Origin: Microcoleus sp. FACHB-61
GTDB taxonomy: Bacteria > Cyanobacteriota > Cyanobacteriia > Cyanobacteriales > Microcoleaceae
Assembly: GCA_014695295.1 (NCBI GenBank)
Contig: JACJNY010000025.1
Coordinates: forward strand, 124,001 to 188,000
Length of the DNA: 64,000 nucleotides
Reading direction: 5' to 3'
Each line of letters starts with the position of its first letter. Positions within the stretch are counted from its first letter, which is position 1. Position numbers and translations under genes: made by a program. The notes below the pieces were generated by a model that made no database searches, had not been told where the DNA came from, and worked only from the letters and a program-made list of their open reading frames with translations. Shown here in pieces: positions 1 through 9,270 of this stretch.

Positions 1-1325
1 CTTCGAGAGCAGTCTTGCCGCCCCAAACTATCACCGCAGGGGTAGTCCAAATTCAAGTTATCGAAGGCAAGCTGGCCAAAATCGAGGTAGAAGGAACTAA
101 AAGATTGCATCCAAGTTACATCCGCAGCCGGATTCGACTCGGTGCCGGAATGCCTTTAAGCACAGCTTCATTAGAAGACCAACTCCGGCTGTTGCGAGTC
201 GATCCTTTATTTGACAATGTAGAAGCCAGCCTGCGGGCTGGGGAGAATGAAGGCGAGAGCATTCTGATCGTCCGAGTCTCGGAAGCTAATCCGTTTCAAC
301 CTAGTTTCAGCATTGACAATTACTCGCCTCCCAGCGTCGGTTCCGAAAGAGTGGGAGTTAGTTTGCGGCACCGCAATATAACAGGAAATGGCGACGAACT
401 GGCAGGGGCTTATTACCGATCGCTCGGCGATTCAGACGTGTTTGATTTCAGCTATCGCGTGCCGCTAAATGCGATGAACGGCACTTTGCAATTGAGGGCG
501 GCGCCGAATCGCAACAGTATCGTACAACCACCTTTTAACCGTGCTGACATTTCGGGAAAATCGCATTTATTTGAAATTAGTTACCGCCAGCCGTTGCGGA
601 GAACGCCGATCGAAGAATTTGCCTTGTCTGCCGGTTTTACTTATCAGACAGGCAGAACTTTTGTCGCCGGCGACCCGTTTCCTTTTGGCATCGGCCCGGA
701 CTCCAATGGTGTCACCACTACGAGCGCAATTAAGCTGGGACAGGACTACATTCGCCGCGACCCGCAGGGTGCTTGGGCCTTGCGATCGCAATTTACGATC
801 GGCACTAGCTTGTTTGATGCTACTCAAAACGAAGGTTCTGATCCCGACGGACAATTTTTTAGTTGGCTGGGTCAAGTGCAGCGAGTACAGCGATTGAACG
901 ACAAACATTTATTGATTTTGCAGGCTGACTTGCAGTTGTCAGCTAATAGTTTGTTGCCTTCACAGCAATTTGTAATAGGCGGCGGGCAATCTTTGCGCGG
1001 CTACCGCCAAAATGTCCGTTCTGGCGATAACGGCTTCAGAGTTTCGATCGAGGATCGGATTACTTTGCAGCGCGATGCTTCGGGAAATCCCAAACTTCAA
1101 TTGGCTCCCTTTTTGGATGCGGGTATGGTATTGAACGTTGCGAACAATCCTAATAAATTAACAAATGAGACATTTTTAGCAGGTGTGGGTTTGGGGGTAA
1201 TCTGGGAACCGATACAGCGGGTGAACCTGCGAGTAGATTACGCTTTTCCTTTGGTGAGAATTAGCGATCGGGGTGACAATCTGCAAGATAAGGGAATTTA
1301 CTTCAACATAATTTATACGCCCTAA
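1..1325 (+). CDS. ShlB/FhaC/HecB (TpsB) family outer-membrane transporter, 5'-truncated by window edge
   Basis: The reading frame is open to the first base of the window, so the first start-like codon (TTG at 15) is not a real start and the signal peptide and most of POTRA 1 lie outside. The first ~70 visible residues look like a POTRA domain. The rest is alternating beta-strand sequence of a 16-strand barrel, including the conserved GGGQSLRGYRQN segment (nt ~978-1013), which matches the VRGY/F barrel-lumen motif of TpsB/Omp85 proteins, and an aromatic C-terminal strand (FNIIYTP). Family role: export of large TpsA proteins across the outer membrane in two-partner secretion. No TpsA partner is visible here; the downstream neighbour, 900 bp away on the same strand, is an apparently exported CHAT-domain protein. 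Confidence 0.9.
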   Translation, partial: SRAVLPPQTITAGVVQIQVIEGKLAKIEVEGTKRLHPSYIRSRIRLGAGMPLSTASLEDQLRLLRVDPLFDNVEASLRAGENEGESILIVRVSEANPFQPSFSIDNYSPPSVGSERVGVSLRHRNITGNGDELAGAYYRSLGDSDVFDFSYRVPLNAMNGTLQLRAAPNRNSIVQPPFNRADISGKSHLFEISYRQPLRRTPIEEFALSAGFTYQTGRTFVAGDPFPFGIGPDSNGVTTTSAIKLGQDYIRRDPQGAWALRSQFTIGTSLFDATQNEGSDPDGQFFSWLGQVQRVQRLNDKHLLILQADLQLSANSLLPSQQFVIGGGQSLRGYRQNVRSGDNGFRVSIEDRITLQRDASGNPKLQLAPFLDAGMVLNVANNPNKLTNETFLAGVGLGVIWEPIQRVNLRVDYAFPLVRISDRGDNLQDKGIYFNIIYTP

Positions 1326-2233
1326 AATGAGCGATCGGCAGCTCTGCTAGGCATATAAATTGTCTGTTATGGCAGAGGGGAGATGGGAAGAGTGGGGGAG
1401 TGGGAGAGCTTTCAAGGGTAGGTTTTTTAGATTCCGGCCAAGGAAGAGAGGGAGAGGGCTTTCAGGGGTAGGGGAGAGGTTTCTTCGGTCTCCATGCAAA
1501 AGTGAGATGCTCCTCATTAAATAATTATCTCAGCTCTATTCAATAAGAGAAGTTTGCCCGATCGCCACGTTTGAACCTATCGCTTTTCAAGATTCACTTT
1601 CGAGCCAAAATCTATGAGTGATGGATGCACAAAAACAGAGGTTCTGATTGGTGCAGTGGGATTGATCATCGCAATGCCATGCCAGAAATCAGACAGTGCG
1701 TAAGCTGATATCGTTTCCGGTAGCATCGGAATGATACCGAGGAGACGGCAGTGCCGTGTCCCTACCCCGATTAATTGTAGGGACACGGCACTGCCGTCTC
1801 CTGACTGGGGGTAATATTAATTCCCACGCTACCGGAGTTGATATTAGACGCAGGTAGCTGTCCCTTGAGAAAAATCAGCTCGCTTTACAAAGCACAGTCA
1901 GCCAGTCAAAAAATAATAACATCGACAAGCCAACGCCCCGCCGCCGATCGAGTCAAGTTACTTCCCTTAACGTCTTTTCCTCACCCTTGACGCAGCCAAT
2001 GACAGACAAAGATTATGAAAAATGATAGAGTTTGTCCTTAACATAAATAATTTTTTCTGACAACTAGCCCCCAGCCCATCTTAATTTTGATGACCTCGGT
2101 AAAAATAATGAGCCAGCGCTAAGCAGATTTGCCTATCCAAAAAGAAACTATAGCTTTTGGCTTTTACGGATTCGATAGAGAAAGGTTCAGTTGCCCCCCC
2201 TCTCCCAATTCTTAACTCTCCCAAAAAACAATT
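1326..2233. other. 908-bp gene-free region with purine-rich repeats and an inverted palindromic repeat pair
   Basis: No convincing gene is seen. It holds a G/A-rich stretch (1375-1490) in which a short unit (GGGAGAG...TTTCA-GGGTAGG) occurs twice, the inverted repeat at 1741-1801, and an AT-rich segment before the CHAT gene that presumably carries its promoter, although no clear -35/-10 pair could be chosen. Short open frames here lack any recognisable protein features. Confidence 0.6.
1741..1801. repeat. Perfect 24-bp inverted repeat, two copies of a dispersed palindromic element
   Basis: Arms 1741-1764 and 1778-1801 are exact reverse complements separated by 13 nt. Each arm contains most of the palindrome GTAGGGACACGGCA-N-TGCCGTGTCCCTAC that also occurs at 33679-33707, 40284-40312, 40365-40389, 40473-40497 and 49033-49061. 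The pair therefore looks like two head-to-head insertions of the same family, or one duplicated copy. Confidence 0.85.
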
Positions 2234-5200
2234 ATGCTGCCATATAAATACCGAAAAGTGCATCGCTGTCTCCCTCTGGTGATGGGAGTGGTATTCGCTA
2301 CTACCTACAGCATCCCCATCAGCGGCCAACCCAGGATTCCCACACCATCTCAGTCACCGGCAACAGGAAAACCAAGCGCATCAGCAACGCAGCCCGCCGT
2401 GCAAACATTTGGCGGGCAACTCGCCATGTTTGTGGGGCATGAGGAGAAGGTAACCAGTGCCGTATTTAGCCCCGATGGTCGGCAAATTCTTACCGCTAGT
2501 GCAGATCAAACCGCCCGCTTGTGGGATACCAAAGGCAATCTCCTAGTTATGTTCCAGGGAGATAAAGCGGCAAGTAGATCGGGAGGCTTCCCAGGAACCA
2601 GATTCAGTACAGCCATATTTAGTCCTGACGGCAGCCAAATTCTCACTAATACTGAGTATGGAGTCCGCTTATGGGATATCAAAGGCAATCTCCTCAAAGA
2701 GTTCCGGGGGGATCAGGAGCGAGGTGAAGTTATAAGTGCCGTGTTTAGTCCCGATGGTTCTAAAATCCTAACCAGTAGTAACTTTGGGAATGAAACCGTC
2801 CGGTTGTGGGATATCAAAGGCAATCTTCTCAAAGAATTCCAGGGGCATAAAGCAAGAATTAGCGCACCAGTCCGCCCAAAAGCTGTATTTAGCCCTAATG
2901 GTCGCCAAATCTTTACTGTCGGTTCGGATGGAACTGCCCGCTTATGGGATATCAAAGGCAATCTTCTCAAAGAATTCCAGGGGCATAAGGATCGTGTCGC
3001 CAGTGCAATCTTTAGTCCCGATGGACGGCAAATCCTCACCGCTAGTCTAGATAAAACTGCCCGCCTGTGGGATACCAACGGTAATCTCCTAACGGAATTC
3101 CAGGGGCATGAAAATCATGTCCAAAGTGCAATATTTAGCCCCGATGGTCGGCAAATCCTAACCTATAGTAGGCAAGTCCGAGTTTGGGATACCAAAGGCA
3201 ATCTCCTCGCTGTGTTCGGGCAGCATGGAGATTCCCACTGGAGTTCTGTCTCGATTGCAACAGGATTTAGCCCGGATGGTCGCCAAATCCTTACCAGTAG
3301 TATGGATGGAACTGCTCAAATTTGGGATACCAAAGGCAATCTGTTGGCAAAATTGCGGGGGCATAAGGATCTCGTCTGGGGAGTATTTAGTCCCGATGGC
3401 CGGCAAATCATCACATTAGGTTGGGATAAAATCGCCCGCCTGTGGGATGTGTCAGCCGCAATTGCTGCCGAATCCGAGCAAATAGCTGTCAAGGAAAGCC
3501 TTCAGGAAGGCGTGTCCAAAAATAACGCTCAACTCGCAATATTCCGAGGGCACAATAGTGATGTCCTCAGTGCCGTATTTAGTCCCGATGCCAGACAAAT
3601 CCTCACCGCTAGTCAGGATAAAAAAGCTCGTCTGTGGGATATCAAAGGCAATCTCTTAATCGAGTTCCAGGGGCAGGAAGGGGTCAACAGTGCAGTATTT
3701 AGCCCCGATGGTCGCCAAACCCTTACCCTTAGTGCGGATGCGGATGATAACACTACCCGTTTGTGGGATACCCAAGGCAATCCTCTCTCTGTGTTGCGAG
3801 GGAGTGGCTCTCTAGGAATCTACAGTGCAAAATTTAGCCCCGATGGTCGCCACATTCTCACCGCTGGTGGTAATGGTGGTGGTGATAATACCGCCCGCCT
3901 GTGGGATCTTAAAGGTAATCTTCTAGCTGAGTTGCAACCACCTGAGAAACTATGGGGGGGAATAGCCACAAGTGCGGTATTTAGTCCAGATGGCCGACAA
4001 ATCCTTACTGCTAGTAACGATAAAACAGCCCGCCTGTGGAATCTCAAAGGCAATCTATTGGTAGAGTTTCGGGGACATGAGGATGGGGTCAACAGTGCAG
4101 TATTCAGCCCCGATGGTCGCCAAATCCTCACTGCTAGCAATGATGAAACCGCCCGCCTGTGGGATACCAAAGGCAATCTCCTGACTGTGTTCCGGGGGCA
4201 TAGAGAGAGACTCAGAACAGCCGTATTTAGCCCCGAGGGTCGCCAAATCCTCACCACCAGTTTGGATGACACTGCTCGCCTGTGGGACACCAAAGGCAAT
4301 CTCTTGGTCAAATTTCAGGAGCATGAAAGATATCTCCACAGTGCAGTTTTTAGTCCCGATGGCAGCCAAATTCTCACAGCCAGTATTGAGGCTGCAAATG
4401 GAATCGACCCAATCGCCCGAATTTGGGATACCAAAGGCAATCTCCTGGCTGTGTTCCGAGGGCATGAAAGAGGTATCACAAGTGCCGTATTTAGTCCCGA
4501 TGGTAGTCAAATCCTCACCGCTAGTTCTGATGGTACCGCCCGTCTGTGGGATGTATCAGTAGCAATTGCTGCCCAAGCCCAGCAAATGGCAGCGCTGCCA
4601 ACTTTTCGGGAAAGCGTATCTAAAAATAACGCTCAACTGGCACAGTTACGGGACGATAAGTATGGAGTCAAGCGTGCATTCTTTAGCCCGGATGGTCGCC
4701 AAATCCTCACCACCACCGAGCAAACCGTCTGCCTGTGGAATAATTCTGGTAATCTCTTAGCACAGTTACCAGGGCGCAAGCATTATGTTTTAAGTGCAGT
4801 ATTTAGCCCCGATAGTAGCCAAATCCTCACGGCTGGTTATGATGAAATTGCCCGCCTGTGGGATCTCAAAGGCAACCTTCTGCAGCAGTTCCAGGGACAC
4901 AAGTATTCTGTTAGAAGTGCAGTATTTAGCCCGGACGGTCGTCAAATTCTCACCGCTAGTATAGATAAAACCGCCCGTCTGTGGGATACCAAAGGTAATC
5001 TCTTTGCTATATTCCAAGGACATGAGAATGATGTCAACAGTGCCATATTTAGTCCCGATGGTAGTCAAATCCTCACCGCGAGTTTAGATAAAACCGCCCG
5101 TCTGTGGGATACCAAAGGTAATCTCTTGGCAGAGTTTCGGGGGCATGAGACGAGTGTCGAAAGTGCAATCTTTACCCCAGATGGTCGCCAAATTCTCACT

Positions 5201-8092
5201 CTAGGCAGTGATTTCCACGGAAATGCCCGCCTGTGGGATACCAAAGGCAATCTCAAGGCAGAGTTTCGGGGACAGAAGGATGTATATAAAGGTTCCAGTC
5301 ACGATGAGGATGCAGTATTTAGCCCCGATGGCAATCAAATCCTGATCACCAGTAACGATAGACTTTCCCGCCTGTGGGATATTTCTGGCAATCTCCTAGC
5401 AGTATTGCGAGATCATGACAGTTCTGTCAACAGCGCCGTATTTAGTCCCGATGGCCGGCAAATCCTCACCACCAGTGAGGATCAAACCGCCCGTCTGTGG
5501 GATGTAAAAGGCAATCTTCTAGCGATATTTCGAGGACATGAGGATGGGGTCAACCATGCAGAATTTAGCCCCGATGGGCGGCAAATCCTCACGGCTAGTC
5601 AGGATAGAACTGCCCGTGTCTGGGATATTGCTACGGGCATCAAAGTTTCTGCGGCTGAAGTCGCCTTTATCAAAGGAACTCAACTTTCTAGCCAAGGTAG
5701 TGTCGAATCTAGACAACTCGCACTTCAAAAGTTAGAAGAAGCCCTTGCAGGTTATCGTACAGAGCAAAACTCTGCCCAAGCCACACTCACTCTCCTTTCA
5801 ATGGGTAAAATTTACGCCCATTTCGGACAATTTCAATCGGCTCTAGACTCCTACAATCAAGCATTACCCTTATCAAAACAAGCCGGTGCCCAAGCCGAAG
5901 AAGCCGCTATTATCAACAGTTTTGGTCAACTTTACACCAATTTAGCTGACCCGACAAGCGCCCTGGATTACTATAACCAAGCTTTGCCCCTGTTTTATCA
6001 ATTAAATGACCAAGCGGCAGTCGCCAACACCCTCAACAACATTGGTGATATTTACGCTGCTACAGGAAACTGGAAAAATGCCCTAGCCTCCTACAACAAA
6101 GCCCTAGTCATCTCCAGACCCGCAGGTAATTTAGCAGCAGAAGCTACTGCCTTAGCTGGCATTGGTAGCACCTATATCGCTTCAAAAGAATGGTCAACTG
6201 CCTTGAATGCCTACAACCAAGCCCTAAAAATCACCCGACACTTAAACGACCAAGTAAAAGAAACCACAGTCCTCAATCAACTGGGGAAAATACACGCTGC
6301 TTTAGGTCACAATTCTACCGCCATTGAAAACTATAACCAAGCTTTATCTCTATCCCAAAAACTCGGTTACAAAACAGAAGAAGCGCACATCATCTACAAT
6401 CAAGCCATCTTAAACCGCCAACAAAATAATCTCACAGTTGCCCAAACCGAAATTGAAACCGCAATTAATATTATTGAAAACCTCCGCACTCAAATCGGTA
6501 GCCAAGAACTGCGCCAGTCTTACTTTGCCCGCAACCAAGATTATTATCAGTTTTACATCGATTTGTTGATGCAACTGCACCAGAAAAATCCCGATAAAGG
6601 GTACGACGCACAAGCCTTTCATGCTAGCGAACGTGCTCGTGCCCGCAGTCTACTTGAACTCCTCAGCGAAGCCAGCGCAAATATTCGCCAAGGTGTTGAC
6701 TCGCAACTGCTAGCACAAGAACAAAATTTGCAACAACAACTCAGTGATTTTCAGAATCGCAAATACCAAATTGTCATCGCTAAATCTACCCAAGAAGCTG
6801 TAAATGAAATTCAACAAAAAATCGATACAGTTCTCAAGGAGCTCGCTCAAATAGAAGCTCAAATTCGCGCTAGCAGTCCTCGTTACGCTGCTCTCAAATA
6901 TCCCGAACCTCTCAACCTGCAACAAATTCAACAACAGGTACTCGATGACAATACGCTACTTTTAGAATATTCTCTGGGTGAGGAGCGCAGTTATTTGTGG
7001 GCAGTGACGAAAAGTTCTTTCACCAGTTACGAACTCCCCTCTCGCACCGAGATTGAAGCCACGGCTAAGAATTTCCGCGATACTTTAACCAAAGCTACCA
7101 CGAGAACATCTCCTCAAATGGTTGCCGAGTCGGCTGCACTTCTGAGCCAAATGATCCTGACTCCGGTTGCTTCTGAGTTGGGCAACAAGCGCTTGCTAAT
7201 TGTTGCGGATGGAGCCTTGCAATACATTCCTTTCAGTGCTCTTACTCTGGAAAAATCTGAAGCGCCGCTAATAGTTAAGCATGAAATTGTTAATCTGCCT
7301 TCTGCTTCAACTTTAGCAATTCTGCGGCGGGATATGGCGACTCGTCAACTGGCTCCCAAGGCGATCGCTTTGTTTGCAGATCCTGTTTTTAGCACTGATG
7401 ATGAACGGCTCAAAGGCACGAGTACATCGCCTGTAACCAAGAATCAAACTGTTGAAAATCTGCCAGTGGAAGCGCAACAATTACAGAGATCTGCATCAGA
7501 GGCCAACATTTATTGGACTCGCCTACCTTTCTCGCGTACTGAAGCTGAGCAAATCCTGGCTTTGGTGCCCGATGATTTGGAAAAACAAGCGTTTGACTTT
7601 ACGGCTAATCGTACCACGGCAACCAATCCCGATTTATCTCAATATCGCATTGTTCATTTTGCTACGCACGGATTTGCTAATAGCAAACATCCAGAATTAT
7701 CGGGATTGGTACTTTCTTTGGTTGATGAGAAAGGCACGTTACAAAATGGCTACCTGCGACTGAATGATATTTTCAATCTCAATTTACCGGCTGAATTGGT
7801 GGTGCTGAGTGCGTGTCAGACGGGTTTGGGAAAAGAAATTAAAGGAGAAGGGTTGGTGGGTTTGACGAGAGGGTTTATGTATGCGGGGGCGCCGCGCGTG
7901 GTGGTTTCTCTGTGGAGCGTTGACGACCAAGTAACTTCTGAGCTGATGACACGCTTTTACAAAAAAATGCTCCAAGATAAATTGGCGCCTGCTGCGGCAC
8001 TGCGATCGGCGCAAATCGAAGTGCTACAGCTTTCAGAATGGCAATCTCCTTATTATTGGGCTGCTTTTGGGCTGCAAGGAGAATGGAATTGA
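2234..8092 (+). CDS. Giant WD40-TPR-CHAT protein (caspase-like CHAT peptidase domain), 1952 aa
   Basis: Residues 1-35 form a basic then hydrophobic segment like a signal peptide. Residues 63-1133 hold 24 WD repeats with the recurring core FSPDGRQILTAS...ARLWDTKGN. They fall into three blocks of eight (63-404, 434-772, 802-1133) separated by two related 29-residue linkers ending in SKNNAQLA. Residues ~1177-1416 are about six 40-residue kinesin-light-chain-type TPRs, ~1494-1546 a coiled coil, and ~1560-1952 a CHAT domain with the expected dyad His1812 (HFATHGF) and Cys1861 (LSACQTG). CHAT domains are caspase/separase-clan cysteine peptidases. By inference, the propellers and TPRs would sense or dock a partner and control the peptidase. 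The WD units are highly alike at DNA level, which points to recent amplification or gene conversion. The substrate is unknown. Confidence 0.93.
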   Translation: MLPYKYRKVHRCLPLVMGVVFATTYSIPISGQPRIPTPSQSPATGKPSASATQPAVQTFGGQLAMFVGHEEKVTSAVFSPDGRQILTASADQTARLWDTKGNLLVMFQGDKAASRSGGFPGTRFSTAIFSPDGSQILTNTEYGVRLWDIKGNLLKEFRGDQERGEVISAVFSPDGSKILTSSNFGNETVRLWDIKGNLLKEFQGHKARISAPVRPKAVFSPNGRQIFTVGSDGTARLWDIKGNLLKEFQGHKDRVASAIFSPDGRQILTASLDKTARLWDTNGNLLTEFQGHENHVQSAIFSPDGRQILTYSRQVRVWDTKGNLLAVFGQHGDSHWSSVSIATGFSPDGRQILTSSMDGTAQIWDTKGNLLAKLRGHKDLVWGVFSPDGRQIITLGWDKIARLWDVSAAIAAESEQIAVKESLQEGVSKNNAQLAIFRGHNSDVLSAVFSPDARQILTASQDKKARLWDIKGNLLIEFQGQEGVNSAVFSPDGRQTLTLSADADDNTTRLWDTQGNPLSVLRGSGSLGIYSAKFSPDGRHILTAGGNGGGDNTARLWDLKGNLLAELQPPEKLWGGIATSAVFSPDGRQILTASNDKTARLWNLKGNLLVEFRGHEDGVNSAVFSPDGRQILTASNDETARLWDTKGNLLTVFRGHRERLRTAVFSPEGRQILTTSLDDTARLWDTKGNLLVKFQEHERYLHSAVFSPDGSQILTASIEAANGIDPIARIWDTKGNLLAVFRGHERGITSAVFSPDGSQILTASSDGTARLWDVSVAIAAQAQQMAALPTFRESVSKNNAQLAQLRDDKYGVKRAFFSPDGRQILTTTEQTVCLWNNSGNLLAQLPGRKHYVLSAVFSPDSSQILTAGYDEIARLWDLKGNLLQQFQGHKYSVRSAVFSPDGRQILTASIDKTARLWDTKGNLFAIFQGHENDVNSAIFSPDGSQILTASLDKTARLWDTKGNLLAEFRGHETSVESAIFTPDGRQILTLGSDFHGNARLWDTKGNLKAEFRGQKDVYKGSSHDEDAVFSPDGNQILITSNDRLSRLWDISGNLLAVLRDHDSSVNSAVFSPDGRQILTTSEDQTARLWDVKGNLLAIFRGHEDGVNHAEFSPDGRQILTASQDRTARVWDIATGIKVSAAEVAFIKGTQLSSQGSVESRQLALQKLEEALAGYRTEQNSAQATLTLLSMGKIYAHFGQFQSALDSYNQALPLSKQAGAQAEEAAIINSFGQLYTNLADPTSALDYYNQALPLFYQLNDQAAVANTLNNIGDIYAATGNWKNALASYNKALVISRPAGNLAAEATALAGIGSTYIASKEWSTALNAYNQALKITRHLNDQVKETTVLNQLGKIHAALGHNSTAIENYNQALSLSQKLGYKTEEAHIIYNQAILNRQQNNLTVAQTEIETAINIIENLRTQIGSQELRQSYFARNQDYYQFYIDLLMQLHQKNPDKGYDAQAFHASERARARSLLELLSEASANIRQGVDSQLLAQEQNLQQQLSDFQNRKYQIVIAKSTQEAVNEIQQKIDTVLKELAQIEAQIRASSPRYAALKYPEPLNLQQIQQQVLDDNTLLLEYSLGEERSYLWAVTKSSFTSYELPSRTEIEATAKNFRDTLTKATTRTSPQMVAESAALLSQMILTPVASELGNKRLLIVADGALQYIPFSALTLEKSEAPLIVKHEIVNLPSASTLAILRRDMATRQLAPKAIALFADPVFSTDDERLKGTSTSPVTKNQTVENLPVEAQQLQRSASEANIYWTRLPFSRTEAEQILALVPDDLEKQAFDFTANRTTATNPDLSQYRIVHFATHGFANSKHPELSGLVLSLVDEKGTLQNGYLRLNDIFNLNLPAELVVLSACQTGLGKEIKGEGLVGLTRGFMYAGAPRVVVSLWSVDDQVTSELMTRFYKKMLQDKLAPAAALRSAQIEVLQLSEWQSPYYWAAFGLQGEWN

Positions 8093-8202
8093 GTGCACCT
8101 CTGGCGGGAGAGAGGGAGAAAGTGGGGGAGTGCGATATGAAGAAAATATTTCCTTCTTGCTTCTTCCCTCTTCCTTGTTCCCTCTTCCTTCCACATCCGA
8201 TA

Positions 8203-8601
8203 TTAATCGCCGACTTCCCCGACAACCTCCGCAGCAGCCTGAGTTTCGAGCCAGAGTTTGAGCAGCAAGAGCTCTGCCCGATCGCCCAACACAGCCGCAA
8301 ACACGCCGTCAGCCCCCTCAGACTCGCCAGAAATCCACGTACCGCGCAGAGTCACTTCTACAAAGTCAGCATCAGCAACACAAAGGGCGATCGCATCGTT
8401 GTCGTTTCGGCGCGCCTCAGATTCCAACAGAGGCAGCGCCGGCAAATTCGCGGGCAGCAAAAATGCCGCAGTGCTCGGTTCGACGCTGATGCTTTGACCA
8501 ACTCGCATAGCCAGCACAACTCGCAGCGCCACTAACTGTTCGGGAGATTGAGCCAAACGCTCCAGGTTAAAGCCCGTTTCAGTGTAAGTCAACTTCAGCA
8601 T
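8203..8601 (-). CDS. Conserved cyanobacterial hypothetical protein, 132 aa
   Basis: A compact, acidic, leucine-rich protein (starts MLKLTYTETGFNLERL, contains SVEPSTAAFLLP and VEVTLRGTW). It resembles a family I recall as conserved among cyanobacteria without known function. There is no signal peptide, membrane segment or catalytic motif. The ATG at 8601 begins directly at the conserved N-terminal motif. It is transcribed in the same direction as the HNH endonuclease upstream, separated by a repeat-rich spacer, so cotranscription is possible but not shown. I do not assign a function. Confidence 0.75.
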   Translation of the reverse strand: MLKLTYTETGFNLERLAQSPEQLVALRVVLAMRVGQSISVEPSTAAFLLPANLPALPLLESEARRNDNDAIALCVADADFVEVTLRGTWISGESEGADGVFAAVLGDRAELLLLKLWLETQAAAEVVGEVGD

Positions 8602-8618
8602 ATTGACAGCCCTAAATT

Positions 8619-8754
8619 TGGAATTGAAAGTTGAAAATTGGTAATTGAAAATTGGTAATCGGGAATTGGTAATTGGGAGTTAGGGCAGATTTTAGATGAG
8701 AATTACGCATCAATTTAAAATCTAAAATCTAAAATCTAAAATTCTTCCCATTCC
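8619..8754. repeat. Heptanucleotide tandem repeats (STRR type)
   Basis: Degenerate 7-mers GGTAATT/GAAAATT (8625-8690) are followed by ATCTAAA repeated about three times (8720-8742). These are short tandemly repeated repetitive sequences of the kind known in filamentous cyanobacteria, filling the spacer between two minus-strand genes. Confidence 0.8.
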
Positions 8755-9270
8755 CTATTCCCCTATTTGGTATTCGTGCCAAAACAGTTCGGCAAAAGCA
8801 ACAGTGGGGTGTATGGGGGCTTTCGGCTTAGTTCGCAGAGACATTCCAGCTTCTATGGGAGTTCGATCGCCCTTACGAGAGTTGCACCGTTCGCAAGCAG
8901 TCACCACGTTGTCCCAAGTATGCGGGCCGCCCTTCGAGCGAGGCATGACGTGATCCAGCGTCAAATGTCGGTTGCTGCCGCAGTATTGGCAAGAATGAGC
9001 GTCGCGGCGCAGAACTTCCCGGCGATTCACCGGGGGCACTTTCCACAGGCGTTCCCTGTTACCAAAAGTCAAGCGGATTTGTTCGGGTACGTGGATGCTA
9101 GTGCTGGGCGATCGCACCAGCCAGCCGTTGCCGATGCTAAAATCCAGAGGTTCAGCCTTGCCTGTTACCAAAAGTACGATCGCCCGTTTGATGTTGACAC
9201 GGCTCATCGGTAGGTAATTCTGAGAAAACACCACCACAGATTGCCTCAATACATCAGTTACTACGGTCAC
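8755..9270 (-). CDS. HNH endonuclease family protein, 171 aa
   Basis: The C-terminal half has the zinc-HNH signature: CQYCG, then LTLDHVMPRSKGG, then NVVTACERCNSRKGD, so two CxxC pairs flank the DH...N core. This predicts a metal-dependent DNase of the HNH superfamily common in cyanobacteria. The start is taken as GTG at 9270 because GAGGAGG stands 8 nt upstream. An in-frame ATG at 9360 would add 30 residues encoded by heptamer-type repeat DNA (9288-9347), which is unlikely to be coding. The biological role of the family is unclear. No mobile element or methyltransferase lies next to it. Confidence 0.9.
   Translation of the reverse strand: MTVVTDVLRQSVVVFSQNYLPMSRVNIKRAIVLLVTGKAEPLDFSIGNGWLVRSPSTSIHVPEQIRLTFGNRERLWKVPPVNRREVLRRDAHSCQYCGSNRHLTLDHVMPRSKGGPHTWDNVVTACERCNSRKGDRTPIEAGMSLRTKPKAPIHPTVAFAELFWHEYQIGE

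Noticed and set aside
2081-2329. Minus-strand open frame overlapping the CHAT gene start
   Set aside because: Overlaps the signal-peptide region of the large gene and shows no protein-like features.
2506-5728. Many antisense and alternate-frame open frames over the WD40 array
   Set aside because: They repeat because the WD DNA repeats; translations are low-complexity shadows of the true frame.
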